From NCBI GenBank assembly GCA_029261715.1, contig JAJDAT010000001.1:124001-188000 (forward strand): a DNA stretch of 64,000 nucleotides, written 5' to 3'. A program made the translations under genes and the position numbers. The DNA comes from Nitrospinia bacterium (lineage in GTDB: Bacteria; Nitrospinota; Nitrospinia; Nitrospinales; JAJDAT01). Below, piece after piece: positions 43,486 to 52,499 of the stretch. Position 1 is the stretch's first letter. Every line of letters begins with the position of its first letter. The notes under the pieces were generated by a model. That model was given only the letters and a program-made list of their open reading frames with translations. It was not told the DNA's origin and searched no databases.

Positions 43486-44712
43486 TTATTTTTTGGGAGG
43501 AGTTATATAAACCTTATTTGAGATTGGATCAATAAAGTTTAAATCAATGATCTTCGATATTGCCTTGATATCCAACCGCATTCCTTTAGGTAAAATCAAT
43601 CTACCGCTGCGAGTGTATAAATCTCTGGACAGCTCCATTCCTGGCTCTAAATCACTAATTTCGAAAGAAGCTTCGTTTGGAGTTTTATAAAGTTTTATAA
43701 ATTGTTCTAAAGCGTTTACAACGCTTGCGTCATAAAGTGTTCCTTCATCCTTTTTAAGAATTTCTAAAAATTTAATTCCTTTTTTAATATTGAACTCAAT
43801 TAAACCTAAGTTTTCAATCTCCATTATTTCAACAAAAGCATTCGCAACCGCAATGATTTTTGATTCTTGTGGAATATCATCGCCGCTCAACCCATCGGGA
43901 AAGCCCGTTCCATCAACATTTTCGCACTGATGCCTAAGGATGTGCCCCAATCCATGGAGTCGAAAGTGAAAATGAGCAAGCTCTTCAGCGTAAATTGGAA
44001 ATCGCCTATAAACTTGCTTCTCCTGAAAAGTCCAATCTTGAGAATGTTTTTGCAACAAATACTTAGGAAGACATAATTTTCCAATATCGTGATACAAACC
44101 AGACAAATTAGCGAGTTCAATATGTTGGCTATTTAACTGTTTAGCAAGTTTCTCAGACAACCACGAAACATCAAAACTATGCTTTGCAAACTCTGAATCA
44201 AAATAGCTGCCTAAGTGAATAGGAAACCTTAAGGCGTGAAATAATTCTTTATTTAAAAATTCAGCTTTAGCTTTTAATTTTAATTTTTCATGCTTTTCTT
44301 TTTTTTTCTTTTTATTTTCCTCTAAGGCGTTATGGCGTTTTTCTAAACACAATTTAATTTCTTTGAATAAATTATCTAAATCAACCGGTTTAGTAACAAA
44401 ACCAAAAGCTCCATTTTGCATACACTGTTCAGCCATTTGAACATTGTTAATTGCCGAAACCATGATCACTTCCGTATTTGGAGATCGATACTTTATCATC
44501 TTTAAAGCGTCAACCCCATTCAGATAAGGCATTCTTATATCCAAAAGAATACAATAGGGTTTAAATTCACTCAATTTCATTAGAGCGTCTTCGCCATCGA
44601 CAGCAACCTGAACTGTAAACTGCTTTTCCTCCAAAAACATTTTTAAACTTTCTCTCACTTCATTATTATCGTCCACAATTAAAATTTTTGAATATATGAT
44701 CGGGAAAGCCAT
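43486..44712 (-). CDS. Response regulator with HD-GYP-like output domain
   Basis: 408 residues. Receiver domain: KILIVDDNNEVRES, phospho-acceptor Asp in CILLDIRMPYLNG, KPVDL. A Lys-rich helix links to an HD-GYP-type domain with YHDIGKLCLP and a degenerate signature RHQCENVDGTGFPDGLSGDDIP where HHExxDGxGYP is standard. VANAF replaces VADAY. Loss of the HH pair and the Asp suggests weak or no c-di-GMP hydrolysis. The C-terminal 60 residues are beta-type (LEPGMELSRDLYTRSGRLILPKG). Confidence 0.85.
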   Translation of the reverse strand: MAFPIIYSKILIVDDNNEVRESLKMFLEEKQFTVQVAVDGEDALMKLSEFKPYCILLDIRMPYLNGVDALKMIKYRSPNTEVIMVSAINNVQMAEQCMQNGAFGFVTKPVDLDNLFKEIKLCLEKRHNALEENKKKKKEKHEKLKLKAKAEFLNKELFHALRFPIHLGSYFDSEFAKHSFDVSWLSEKLAKQLNSQHIELANLSGLYHDIGKLCLPKYLLQKHSQDWTFQEKQVYRRFPIYAEELAHFHFRLHGLGHILRHQCENVDGTGFPDGLSGDDIPQESKIIAVANAFVEIMEIENLGLIEFNIKKGIKFLEILKKDEGTLYDASVVNALEQFIKLYKTPNEASFEISDLEPGMELSRDLYTRSGRLILPKGMRLDIKAISKIIDLNFIDPISNKVYITPPKK

Positions 44713-44977
44713 ATAAGTTAAATTTTATTTTTAGGTTTAAAAAATTTCACAGTTCCAATTTTAATATAACCTAAATATAAAATCGTTGGCAAAGAAACTT
44801 CTTTTTAAATTTTGATAAGTTTTTGTGTATGAAACCCAAAGCTCTCTCCCAACAACTGCTTAGAAGAAAATCTCTTGTTATTTGGGTATCTGAAAGTTGG
44901 AGAATTTTTCGAAGTTCTAATAATAATTTTGAAATATTTTTTTAAAATTGTAAGTGAACAATATTGGAAACGTAGCT

Positions 44978-45760
44978 TTACTTAGCCAAACTTCGAATAT
45001 ATAAAATCAGTTTCCAAATTTTATCGTCATCTAAATCAAAAAATGCAGGCATGCCCGTCCCTTCCGATCCGTTGGTGATAACCCCAAATAATTGACCATC
45101 GGGGATATCCTTCATAGTTTCCTTACAAGAAAAATTCCTAGGAGGAGGCATCAAAGTATCAGCCATTATCCCTCGACCATCTCCAAACCCATGACACATG
45201 GTGCATGTAGGCTGAACTTCTAATTTAAATAAAACACGACCCGCCTCAATATTGTCCGGTGTACTTTCGAGCGGATTGACCATGTTATAAAGCGAGTCAG
45301 GGACTTTTAAGGTATTTCTTGTTTGAGGACATTCTGGAGCCTTGCCAACCATACCTCTGCCATGCATACCTCTACCATGCATTCCTCCACCATGTCTCCT
45401 CCCATGCATACCACCTCTCATACCATGCCTTCCTCTGATCAATGAAAGAGACTGATCTCCCCGCATTTCTTCGAAAGATTTTCGTAGTTTTTCCAAAGAC
45501 TTCTCCATCTCAACAATAGACTCTACCATTTCGCTAATAGAATCATCCCTCTGAGGTTTGAGTTCTCCATTGATCAAATCAAGCCGTTGAACCATCATTT
45601 CTGGTTTATTTTTAATATCTATGGATTTATTTTGCGGTAAGGCGGGATAAATATTTTTTGCGTACGCCGATAAAGTGACTAATGAGAATAAACAGGCTCC
45701 ACAAAAAATCGACAGAATTTTAAAAAAATATTTTTTCCTATCTAGCGACCGAAAGTACAT
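44978..45760 (-). CDS. Secreted cytochrome c with His/Met/Gly-rich repeat segment
   Basis: About 260 residues from the second ATG, which has GAGGT 8 bases upstream. A signal-anchor (FFKILSIFCGACLFSLVTLSAYA) is followed by a coiled segment, then a repeat region rich in GMHGR (roughly residues 115-150), then a class I cytochrome domain with CTMCH, DGRGIMADTLMPPPRNF and GTGMPAFFDLDDDKIW carrying the likely Met ligand. The His/Met-rich linker resembles copper-binding segments. It is likely periplasmic electron transfer; metal role inferred. Confidence 0.78.
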   Translation of the reverse strand: MYFRSLDRKKYFFKILSIFCGACLFSLVTLSAYAKNIYPALPQNKSIDIKNKPEMMVQRLDLINGELKPQRDDSISEMVESIVEMEKSLEKLRKSFEEMRGDQSLSLIRGRHGMRGGMHGRRHGGGMHGRGMHGRGMVGKAPECPQTRNTLKVPDSLYNMVNPLESTPDNIEAGRVLFKLEVQPTCTMCHGFGDGRGIMADTLMPPPRNFSCKETMKDIPDGQLFGVITNGSEGTGMPAFFDLDDDKIWKLILYIRSLAK

Positions 45761-45884
45761 TGGCTGATACCTCATAGATTTAAAAGTTTATGTTTAATCC
45801 AGGAATAAGCGACGATATATATTTTTCAACAATCCAATTGATGTTAGAACCGTTGGAATCTGACACTATTGGATGTGCCATCAG

Positions 45885-46040
45885 TCAGGCCATTTCAATC
45901 AATCCCAGTCCAATAGCTAAAGCTCCAAGACCAGCCACAAACATCCCTACTTCCCCAGGAATCAAAATTCCAGCAATAAACAACAAAGCCCCAGCGATTA
46001 CTCTTAAAAACTTTCCTGTTTTTCTTCCAAAGCTCATCAT
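45885..46040 (-). CDS. Small two-helix membrane protein
   Basis: 51 residues with a GGGAG ribosome binding site before two ATG codons. FLRVIAGALLFIAGILIPGE and GMFVAGLGALAIGLGLIEM are membrane helices typical of small DUF2892-like proteins. It lies near the cytochrome gene on the same strand. Confidence 0.6.
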   Translation of the reverse strand: MMSFGRKTGKFLRVIAGALLFIAGILIPGEVGMFVAGLGALAIGLGLIEMA

Positions 46041-46390
46041 GACTGTCTCCCGTTCTAAAACTATTTTCAGAATTTTGAGAGATGCCGTTAATTAATGCTC
46101 CGCAGTTATAAAACCACATGAAAACATAACGGCTTTACTATTAATTTCTTCCAAATATTCCATCTATGAATTAGATCCTTAAGGCTTGACGCTTATTCCT
46201 AAAACATCAATCTTTTTTAATAAAAAAGGAAATTAACTAAAAGAACAAAGCTGGTGTGTGTTTGAAAAAATGTCTCAGAAAAAAATCAAATATTGATTCA
46301 GCATCATTTTGAAAATTTTTTATTTTGATAAGCTTGCTGAGGGAAAGGATCTAGAGGAAAAAACGAAAGAGTCTGTACGCCTATTATCCT
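46041..46390. other. Intergenic region with REP-like copy
   Basis: About 350 bases. A weak REP-like copy (AAGCTTGCTGAGGGAAAGGATCT, imperfect) sits near 46328-46352. The remainder is AT-rich without a supported gene. Confidence 0.4.
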
Positions 46391-46966
46391 TTAGAACTCC
46401 AGAAATAAGATAACCAGACAAGTGACCACGGCAATCAACAATGCTCGTAAACCCGTCGCAAGCCAAAACGATCCGGTCGCTTTGCCCAGAAAAATACCTA
46501 GTAGGAAAATAACCGAAAGAGCGGAAGCTATGGCCAATTCCAAGGGGGGTAAAAAGAGGGAAACCCCAAATTGAGCCATCCATAAAGGAAGAATAATAAA
46601 TAAGGAGATCAGAAAAGGAGCAAAACCATTCACCAAAGCAATCCAAATGGACGTCCATTTCATCGCTCGACTGAAATCTGTATCGCTGAGATCGTCTACC
46701 AGAGCGTTTTCCAAATCAGCTAGTTCTTTTTTTCTTTCTTCAGACTCGCTGATATAAGCGCTGCTAAGACCACTAATGCAAAGAGCAATTGCCGCTCCCA
46801 TACAAGCGCTGATAACTGTGCGAATCGGGACATTCTCAGAAGCATAAAACCCCATAAGCAACCCCAGCATAGTGAGGGCGCCATCAAAACCGTTCGTAAA
46901 GAAATAACGGCGGGCAATGTTATCAGCTTTAGAAAGGTTTAATAAAAACCGGATACGTTGAAACAC
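46391..46966 (-). CDS. VIT1/CCC1-family membrane transporter
   Basis: 191 residues. ARRYFFTNGFDGALTMLGLLMGFYAS is the VIT1/CCC1 signature start, and four further membrane helices follow (ISACMGAAIALCISGLSSAYIS, LVNGFAPFLISLFIILPLWM and two more). The family transports iron or manganese across membranes. It lies 8 bases downstream of a DUF211 gene, a pairing also common in other prokaryotes. Confidence 0.85.
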   Translation of the reverse strand: MFQRIRFLLNLSKADNIARRYFFTNGFDGALTMLGLLMGFYASENVPIRTVISACMGAAIALCISGLSSAYISESEERKKELADLENALVDDLSDTDFSRAMKWTSIWIALVNGFAPFLISLFIILPLWMAQFGVSLFLPPLELAIASALSVIFLLGIFLGKATGSFWLATGLRALLIAVVTCLVILFLEF

Positions 46967-46974
46967 AAGTCAAG

Positions 46975-47253
46975 CTATTCTGTTTGAGGTGGAGCTTCCG
47001 AGCTTTCCACCTCAACCCTATCAATACTGTGCAAAGATCCACCCAGATTCTTGATAGTTTCTACGATAGCGTCAAAATCAATATCTTCCCCATTGATATC
47101 CAAAAGGATAGACTCAGTTTTTTCATCCACTTCTTCAACGGTGAGTTTAACGTTGCAATGTTTTTCCTGATCGGCGATAGCCTTCGCAAAATCGAGGGAA
47201 CTGGGATGATGAGGTTTTAAAACGTCCAGAATAATCCGTTTAACTTTAGACAT
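46975..47253 (-). CDS. DUF211 ferredoxin-like fold protein
   Basis: 92 residues: KVKRIILDVLKPHHPSSLDFAKAIAD, LTVEEVDEKTESILLDINGEDIDFDAIVETIKNLGGSLHSIDRVEV. This matches DUF211 along its full length. It is upstream of and 8 bases from the VIT1-like gene, so probably a regulatory or metal-binding partner in one operon. Confidence 0.85.
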   Translation of the reverse strand: MSKVKRIILDVLKPHHPSSLDFAKAIADQEKHCNVKLTVEEVDEKTESILLDINGEDIDFDAIVETIKNLGGSLHSIDRVEVESSEAPPQTE

Positions 47254-47440
47254 AGTGTTCCTACGTGGCGATGTTTCGGAGAAATTTCAAATAAAATCTA
47301 GATACCAATATACCGCTAGTAAGGGCGCTATTTCTAGTGAAGATTTTAAACAGAAGTTTCACTAAATCGAATGACTTCAAAACAAGATTCATAATTGAAG
47401 TGGTGTGGTAAAGTCGTTTGGAAGCAAGTTACAATCTCTT

Positions 47441-48511
47441 TTAGGTCGCAATGTCCATGATATATGCTCCTGTATATGGCCCGGCGCTGCGATTGGCGAT
47501 ACTACCCGGATTGGCATTCGTCGCAACTGCAATTATGTCGTCCAAGACTTGAGGAATAAAAATATATGAAGTGTGGAGAATAGTATCAGAAGGAATAGTG
47601 TTCGCGCTTATTAACTGATTCAAATTTGGGAAGTTGATGACCGGAGAGCAATCAACGCTATACACATTAGTTTGAATAGTACCCTGAGCATAAGAGGGAC
47701 CAGATTGGCCCATACGACTAGAGAAACCGGGATTATGATGTGCAGAATAGGCGCCCTCAGCAGCCGCTATCACGTAATCATTTAAAGAATAATAAACCGT
47801 TACCGTTGAAGCATTATTTGAAATTCCCAAACCCTGTCCTGCATAGGTTCCTACAAGCGATGAATCAGCCGGAAAAAAAGCGCCACTATTGATGTCAGCC
47901 GCCATAAGTAAACAGTTGTCAATATCCGCGCTTTTGTATCCATTCAAGCCACACATTGTCATAAAGTTTCCTTCAGAATGACACACGATGTTTGTTGTTA
48001 AACCAGTCACTTGAGTTTTCAAAGATGCTAGCCAAATGATGAAATTCTGAAAGCTTCCTATACTTCCGCCAATATTTCCACGAACAGTTGCTGTGCTAGC
48101 CGATGGAGGAAACGTGTACGAACCAGCTGCATAGAAAGTTTCTGACCATTTCGAACCAAAACTGGGCCAACTGAATCCTATAACGAGACCGTTATAACCT
48201 TGTGTAGCCAAATTAGAACCCAACGTACCAGTATAGAATACAGCATCGTCCCACTCGGTGGACAAACCGTGAATGAAAACGGTGAGGTTTGGTGACGTCT
48301 GCTGATTTAACTGTGTGACAATATCACTGGTAAAACTTGATGGAGCTGATGTTGATGCAGTTTTTGACTGCAAAATATAATCTGAGGAATTCGGATCATT
48401 GAGCGTTGTAGATTCATACCACCATAGATTATCATTAGACAAATATTCGATAGGACTCACACCCGGTGTATTCCGATTAGTGACCATGTAAGAGTTAGTA
48501 AGGGTACCCAT
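47441..48511 (-). CDS. Alpha/beta hydrolase (DUF900-like)
   Basis: 356 residues without signal peptide. TVFIHGLSTEWDDAV carries the oxyanion-type HG motif, VIGFSWPSFGSK and the nucleophile elbow IVCHSEGNFMTMCG (Ser in HSEG) follow, and the end includes a late ADINSGAFFP segment with acid and a possible His in SAHHNPGFSSRM. The fold is that of lipases/esterases acting on surface substrates. A GGAGG-like site precedes the ATG. Substrate unknown. Confidence 0.78.
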   Translation of the reverse strand: MGTLTNSYMVTNRNTPGVSPIEYLSNDNLWWYESTTLNDPNSSDYILQSKTASTSAPSSFTSDIVTQLNQQTSPNLTVFIHGLSTEWDDAVFYTGTLGSNLATQGYNGLVIGFSWPSFGSKWSETFYAAGSYTFPPSASTATVRGNIGGSIGSFQNFIIWLASLKTQVTGLTTNIVCHSEGNFMTMCGLNGYKSADIDNCLLMAADINSGAFFPADSSLVGTYAGQGLGISNNASTVTVYYSLNDYVIAAAEGAYSAHHNPGFSSRMGQSGPSYAQGTIQTNVYSVDCSPVINFPNLNQLISANTIPSDTILHTSYIFIPQVLDDIIAVATNANPGSIANRSAGPYTGAYIMDIAT

Positions 48512-48820
48512 AGAACACCTCCTTTTATGAATGCATGCCTAATGGAAATAACAGTATTTAGCTAATCACTGCTATTTTTTGTGGTTATAGCGTCATACCC
48601 GTTTAAAACCAATAAAGCTGGTAGTTGTACCAAAATACGAACATTTTAAATTTTTGCATACCATATGGAAACATGTCGCCATATATTTGTCAAAAAAAAC
48701 CAAATACTTCCACTTTTAGAATTTTTTACGCAGGAAGAAAACCGTTTAAGGAAAGAAAGAAACTAGAAGAAGCTACTGAGGCTGTCCTGAACTTGTCGAA
48801 AGAAAGAATCTCATTATTTA

Positions 48821-49903
48821 TTAAAAATCCAATTTCTTCCCCAACTTTAAAGCAATGCGACGAAGCAATTTCGGTTTATCGGTCACAATACCATCCACTC
48901 CCAATCGAATCAGACATTCCAATTTCTGCTCATCGTTAAAGTTCCAAGTGATAATCTTTATGGTGTCGGAACCGTTTTTTTTATAATTATCTTTAAGCTT
49001 AAAATCACGAGTTAATATAAAACGATAAACAACCCAAGGGTCTGGTTTGATAGTTTTCGAAGGGTCTTCATAAATGGGAAGCCCAATATTAGCAAATTGG
49101 TTTTTAAAATCCATTGCAGTCGGAATAGTCGTGAATCGATCATAATTCACAACTCCACTTGCCGGGATCTCACGGTCATATGAAAATAAAAACTCACTAA
49201 ATTGTTTTTTAACCAAATACAAAATTCTTTTATGTGGAGTAGAAAATACAATTTGAAAACGCGGAGCTATATTTATGTTAGCGACGATCTTCTGTATCCT
49301 TTCAAACATAATAGGAGCCAACCGTCTTTCATCATCAGGAATCCTGAGCTTAAATAAAACTAACTTGAGATTATCTTGTTGATTCGCCCATTCCATAAAT
49401 TCTCTGAAGGTTGGAATTGGAATATCCGATTTAAGATTAGTCGCTTTATCGACGAAACCGTAATATTTTCTAAACAGCATTAATGGAAGGTTACTAACTT
49501 TCTTTCTCCATCCGGAATCATTAGGAGGAACAAAAGGTTTGAATTTTAAAACTGGCTCCCTACCTTTTTGTCGTATAAGAGCTGTAGCATCGTCCGGGTC
49601 CCAATCGTGCCAAAGAATAATTTCTTGATCTTGAGTTAAAGAAAGATCGACCTGCAACGCGTTTGCGCTCTTGCCATTGAGCGCTTGCTGAAAAGCCTGA
49701 ATGGTGTTTTCGGGATATTGAGCGGAGGCTCCTCTGTGCGCCAACACCAAAAATTTTTCTGGTGGAAACTCGGAACCCATCCGCACAGGACACTTCGCAG
49801 TCGCTTCGCTAACAATTCCGACTAAGCATAAAACAACAATCATCCCAAAGACATTAACTTTAATTTTTCTTTTAATTGTAAGAAAAAATTTAGTAAGCGT
49901 CAT
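48821..49903 (-). CDS. Secreted glycerophosphodiester phosphodiesterase
   Basis: 360 residues, signal peptide within the first 35 (VFGMIVVLCLVGIVSEATA). The GDPD pattern is clear: VLAHRGASAQYPENTIQAF, with the second catalytic strand LQVDLSLTQDQEIILWHD and the DGIVTDKPKLL end. GDPDs hydrolyse glycerophosphodiesters from lipid breakdown, in the periplasm or outside. It fits the local theme of lipid-acting enzymes. Confidence 0.9.
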   Translation of the reverse strand: MTLTKFFLTIKRKIKVNVFGMIVVLCLVGIVSEATAKCPVRMGSEFPPEKFLVLAHRGASAQYPENTIQAFQQALNGKSANALQVDLSLTQDQEIILWHDWDPDDATALIRQKGREPVLKFKPFVPPNDSGWRKKVSNLPLMLFRKYYGFVDKATNLKSDIPIPTFREFMEWANQQDNLKLVLFKLRIPDDERRLAPIMFERIQKIVANINIAPRFQIVFSTPHKRILYLVKKQFSEFLFSYDREIPASGVVNYDRFTTIPTAMDFKNQFANIGLPIYEDPSKTIKPDPWVVYRFILTRDFKLKDNYKKNGSDTIKIITWNFNDEQKLECLIRLGVDGIVTDKPKLLRRIALKLGKKLDF

Positions 49904-50052
49904 TTACATATACGCCTTTTGAAATCGTCTTTTTCACGATTTGAGTAAAATAAACTAACCTCTAAAAATCATTTTTGTTCACAAGCAAACCCTATGAAAT
50001 TAGGGTTTGCAAGTTGCAGTGAGTAAAAATATCTAATCAATTAGAGATTTCC

Positions 50053-51894
50053 TTAATATTTCAAATCGCTTTCAGTAAACAGCCTTTTAATAGGTTCTTT
50101 TTTAAGAATTTTTCTAAGCAGGTCATTCATTGTTGTGACGTCGTTATCGAACCCTCCGTGAGTTTCGCTTTTTGTCCGGGCTGGACGTCCTTCGTTCGAA
50201 TAAAATCTTTTGACCTTCTGCATATTACGTAAAGAAGAATGAAACTTTTGCATTCCAAGGATAGGCCTGCCCTTCATTCTTTCAAAAGCATTAGAAACTA
50301 AGTAAAGCAAAGATTTTCGATAGAGAGGGGTAACAGTATCGTCTAGTTCCTGTTCGTCTGTAAGACAATACAAGTTTAGACCAGGTAACTTGGTGGCATT
50401 AGACGATCCATCTAATCGACCCTTTAAATTAGCTTTGAAAAAATCAAGCGAACACGCCGGAGCGAGAAACGAACAGGTATCGATTTTCTTATTCCACTGA
50501 GGAATCCTATCCAAAGCGTTTAATAGGTGTCCATGTAAAATAGCTCCCGTGCTATGACCTATTAAATGAACTTTTATATTTTTATTGGAAATTGCGTCGC
50601 CAAAGATTTCTAAAGTTCGATAACCAGCGTTGGACTCATGAAATGCTCTATCCGCGTCTCTTTTCATTTCGTCCCAAAACATAGTTCCCAGTTTACGAGT
50701 CTTCTTTTCAAAAAGATTATCTGAAAAATCACTAAAACCGCCAACCTTAGCTTCAAACTCTTTGGTCTTCTTAGAAAAGATATCTTTAAATTCTTCTCCC
50801 AACCCGGTGTCATACATAAAATGGTAAGGATAAATACCGTTTTCCAGGAAAATATCCTTCATCGCTTTTATACGTTTAGCGGAAGATTTAGGCGAATTCA
50901 AACCTCCGTGGGCATAAAACAGAAGATGCTGGTATTTTCTAGAATCGGCCAACGATTTGGCTGCCGCTCGAACGTCGCTTTCTTCTGAACTGTAGCGTCC
51001 TTTTTCATGAAACTTTCCATCATCAATATGCACAAAGTGGTTTGCTATTTCAAAACGTCTAGGCGCTTTTAAAGATATTTCAACCGAAGATGGATCGTTA
51101 CTCGAAAAACCCGCTCGTCGATCAAAAACATGAGTCGTTCTTACCGCCAGTCGAAAAACCCAGGCGTCCATGATATTTTCCGCCCAGTCTTTATAAGTCC
51201 ATAAAGCCAGTCCTCCGTCTCCCCAACGTTTTCCCCATGAGTTTTGGATCCAAAAACCATCCTTGTTATATCCAACAATAGCGAAAGCATGACCACCAGC
51301 CAAATCTTCATCTTTTACTATTTCTTTATTTTTATTCAAGTTATTAAACCAACCCTTGTGAACACGGGCGGAAACACATATAACCCCTGTCTCGGCCAAA
51401 GCAGTATGGTAGTCCGTTAAAACTGGACTCAATCTGTAATAAGCCCCTAACGGATTCTCCATAGCCTGCTGAGCGCGTTCAACCGTTAACTTTGGGTCTT
51501 CATCAGGATTGGCGTTATATTCCCAAATATTCTCTGAACAAACGCCATTATTAAACCAACCTCGAATAGCCCCTCTTAAACTCGATCCTGAATAATTCTC
51601 TCCAGTCCATTCGTCAAACCTCTTAGCCATTTCATATAGCATACGAACGCTAACTTTAATGTTTTCACGCTCATGCTTCGCATTTAAAAAATCAATTGCC
51701 GCTCCAAGTGAAAATCCAGTGCAAGCTCCATCCTCGCCTTGATCCCGTATATTGAGTAATGATTTATCCGGATTAATTTCTTCAGGAAGACTGATAAGAG
51801 CCGGTTCATAAATCCTATCTTTTAAATTAGGGATATCGCTTGCAGCGTCTAATTCACGTGTTGCCTTAGCGGACGCTTTTTTCTTAGTAGCCAT
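50053..51894 (-). CDS. Papain-like (C1) protease fused to alpha/beta hydrolase
   Basis: 613 residues in two enzymes. Residues about 35-250 are C1 peptidase-like: QGEDGACTGFS with Cys58, GGHAFAIVGY with His202, and IQNSWGKRWGDGG with Asn218. From about 320 an alpha/beta hydrolase follows: HLLFYAHGGLN, MYDTGLG, and VHLIGHSTGAILHGHLL with Ser448. An N-terminal Lys-rich stretch replaces a signal peptide. Fusion of protease and lipase-type domains is unusual and points to a dual-acting effector or a self-processed lipase. Confidence 0.85.
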   Translation of the reverse strand: MATKKKASAKATRELDAASDIPNLKDRIYEPALISLPEEINPDKSLLNIRDQGEDGACTGFSLGAAIDFLNAKHERENIKVSVRMLYEMAKRFDEWTGENYSGSSLRGAIRGWFNNGVCSENIWEYNANPDEDPKLTVERAQQAMENPLGAYYRLSPVLTDYHTALAETGVICVSARVHKGWFNNLNKNKEIVKDEDLAGGHAFAIVGYNKDGFWIQNSWGKRWGDGGLALWTYKDWAENIMDAWVFRLAVRTTHVFDRRAGFSSNDPSSVEISLKAPRRFEIANHFVHIDDGKFHEKGRYSSEESDVRAAAKSLADSRKYQHLLFYAHGGLNSPKSSAKRIKAMKDIFLENGIYPYHFMYDTGLGEEFKDIFSKKTKEFEAKVGGFSDFSDNLFEKKTRKLGTMFWDEMKRDADRAFHESNAGYRTLEIFGDAISNKNIKVHLIGHSTGAILHGHLLNALDRIPQWNKKIDTCSFLAPACSLDFFKANLKGRLDGSSNATKLPGLNLYCLTDEQELDDTVTPLYRKSLLYLVSNAFERMKGRPILGMQKFHSSLRNMQKVKRFYSNEGRPARTKSETHGGFDNDVTTMNDLLRKILKKEPIKRLFTESDLKY

Positions 51895-52499
51895 TAGTCT
51901 CTCCTTTTTGAGATATTGACATAAATCCTAATTTGTACTGGCATCAAATACGTTTATTAGAAAAACAATTTCGAAAACGCCATCACCATCTGATTCGGCG
52001 TCTAAAATTCGAGTTTAATCATCGTCTCTCTCCGGCAAAGCTTTGGGAAGTTAATTGATAATTTATCGTTAACAAGGAAATGGGTGGGGTTGCGAATGAA
52101 TGAATAAAAATAAAACTTTGCATTTCATTTCCAAAATTTAAATAGGTATGCCCTCAATTTAATTTAGCTAGCCAAATTTGTCAAATTTATTGCCTAGCCT
52201 GTTTTTCACCAGAAAAAACATTCTCAATGCGCTTTAATTGAAAAGGAATCTGCTAATTTCATGGTGATTATAAGATTGAGTTACATGTCAATGACTGGAA
52301 GAAAAACTTTGTACTTTTAAGTCCTCCTCTCAAGTCTTCAAGATCCTTTCCATTCGCTTTTCTCATTTGATCTTGTGTCCTATCCAAACAAATAAATTTC
52401 GCTATAATAGTTATCCATATCAACCTCAGGGAAAATTAAACTGGCTGAGTTGCTTCTTAGTCTTCTAACCAAATGTTTTAAAAACTTCTCTCAAAACTG
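51895..52499. other. Long intergenic region, nothing recognised
   Basis: About 600 bases between divergent genes. No gene, repeat or fold is supported. Confidence 0.5.

Noticed and set aside
46320-46658. 112-codon minus-strand frame at the VIT1 end
   Set aside because: Shadow of the VIT1 gene in another frame; no start signal.
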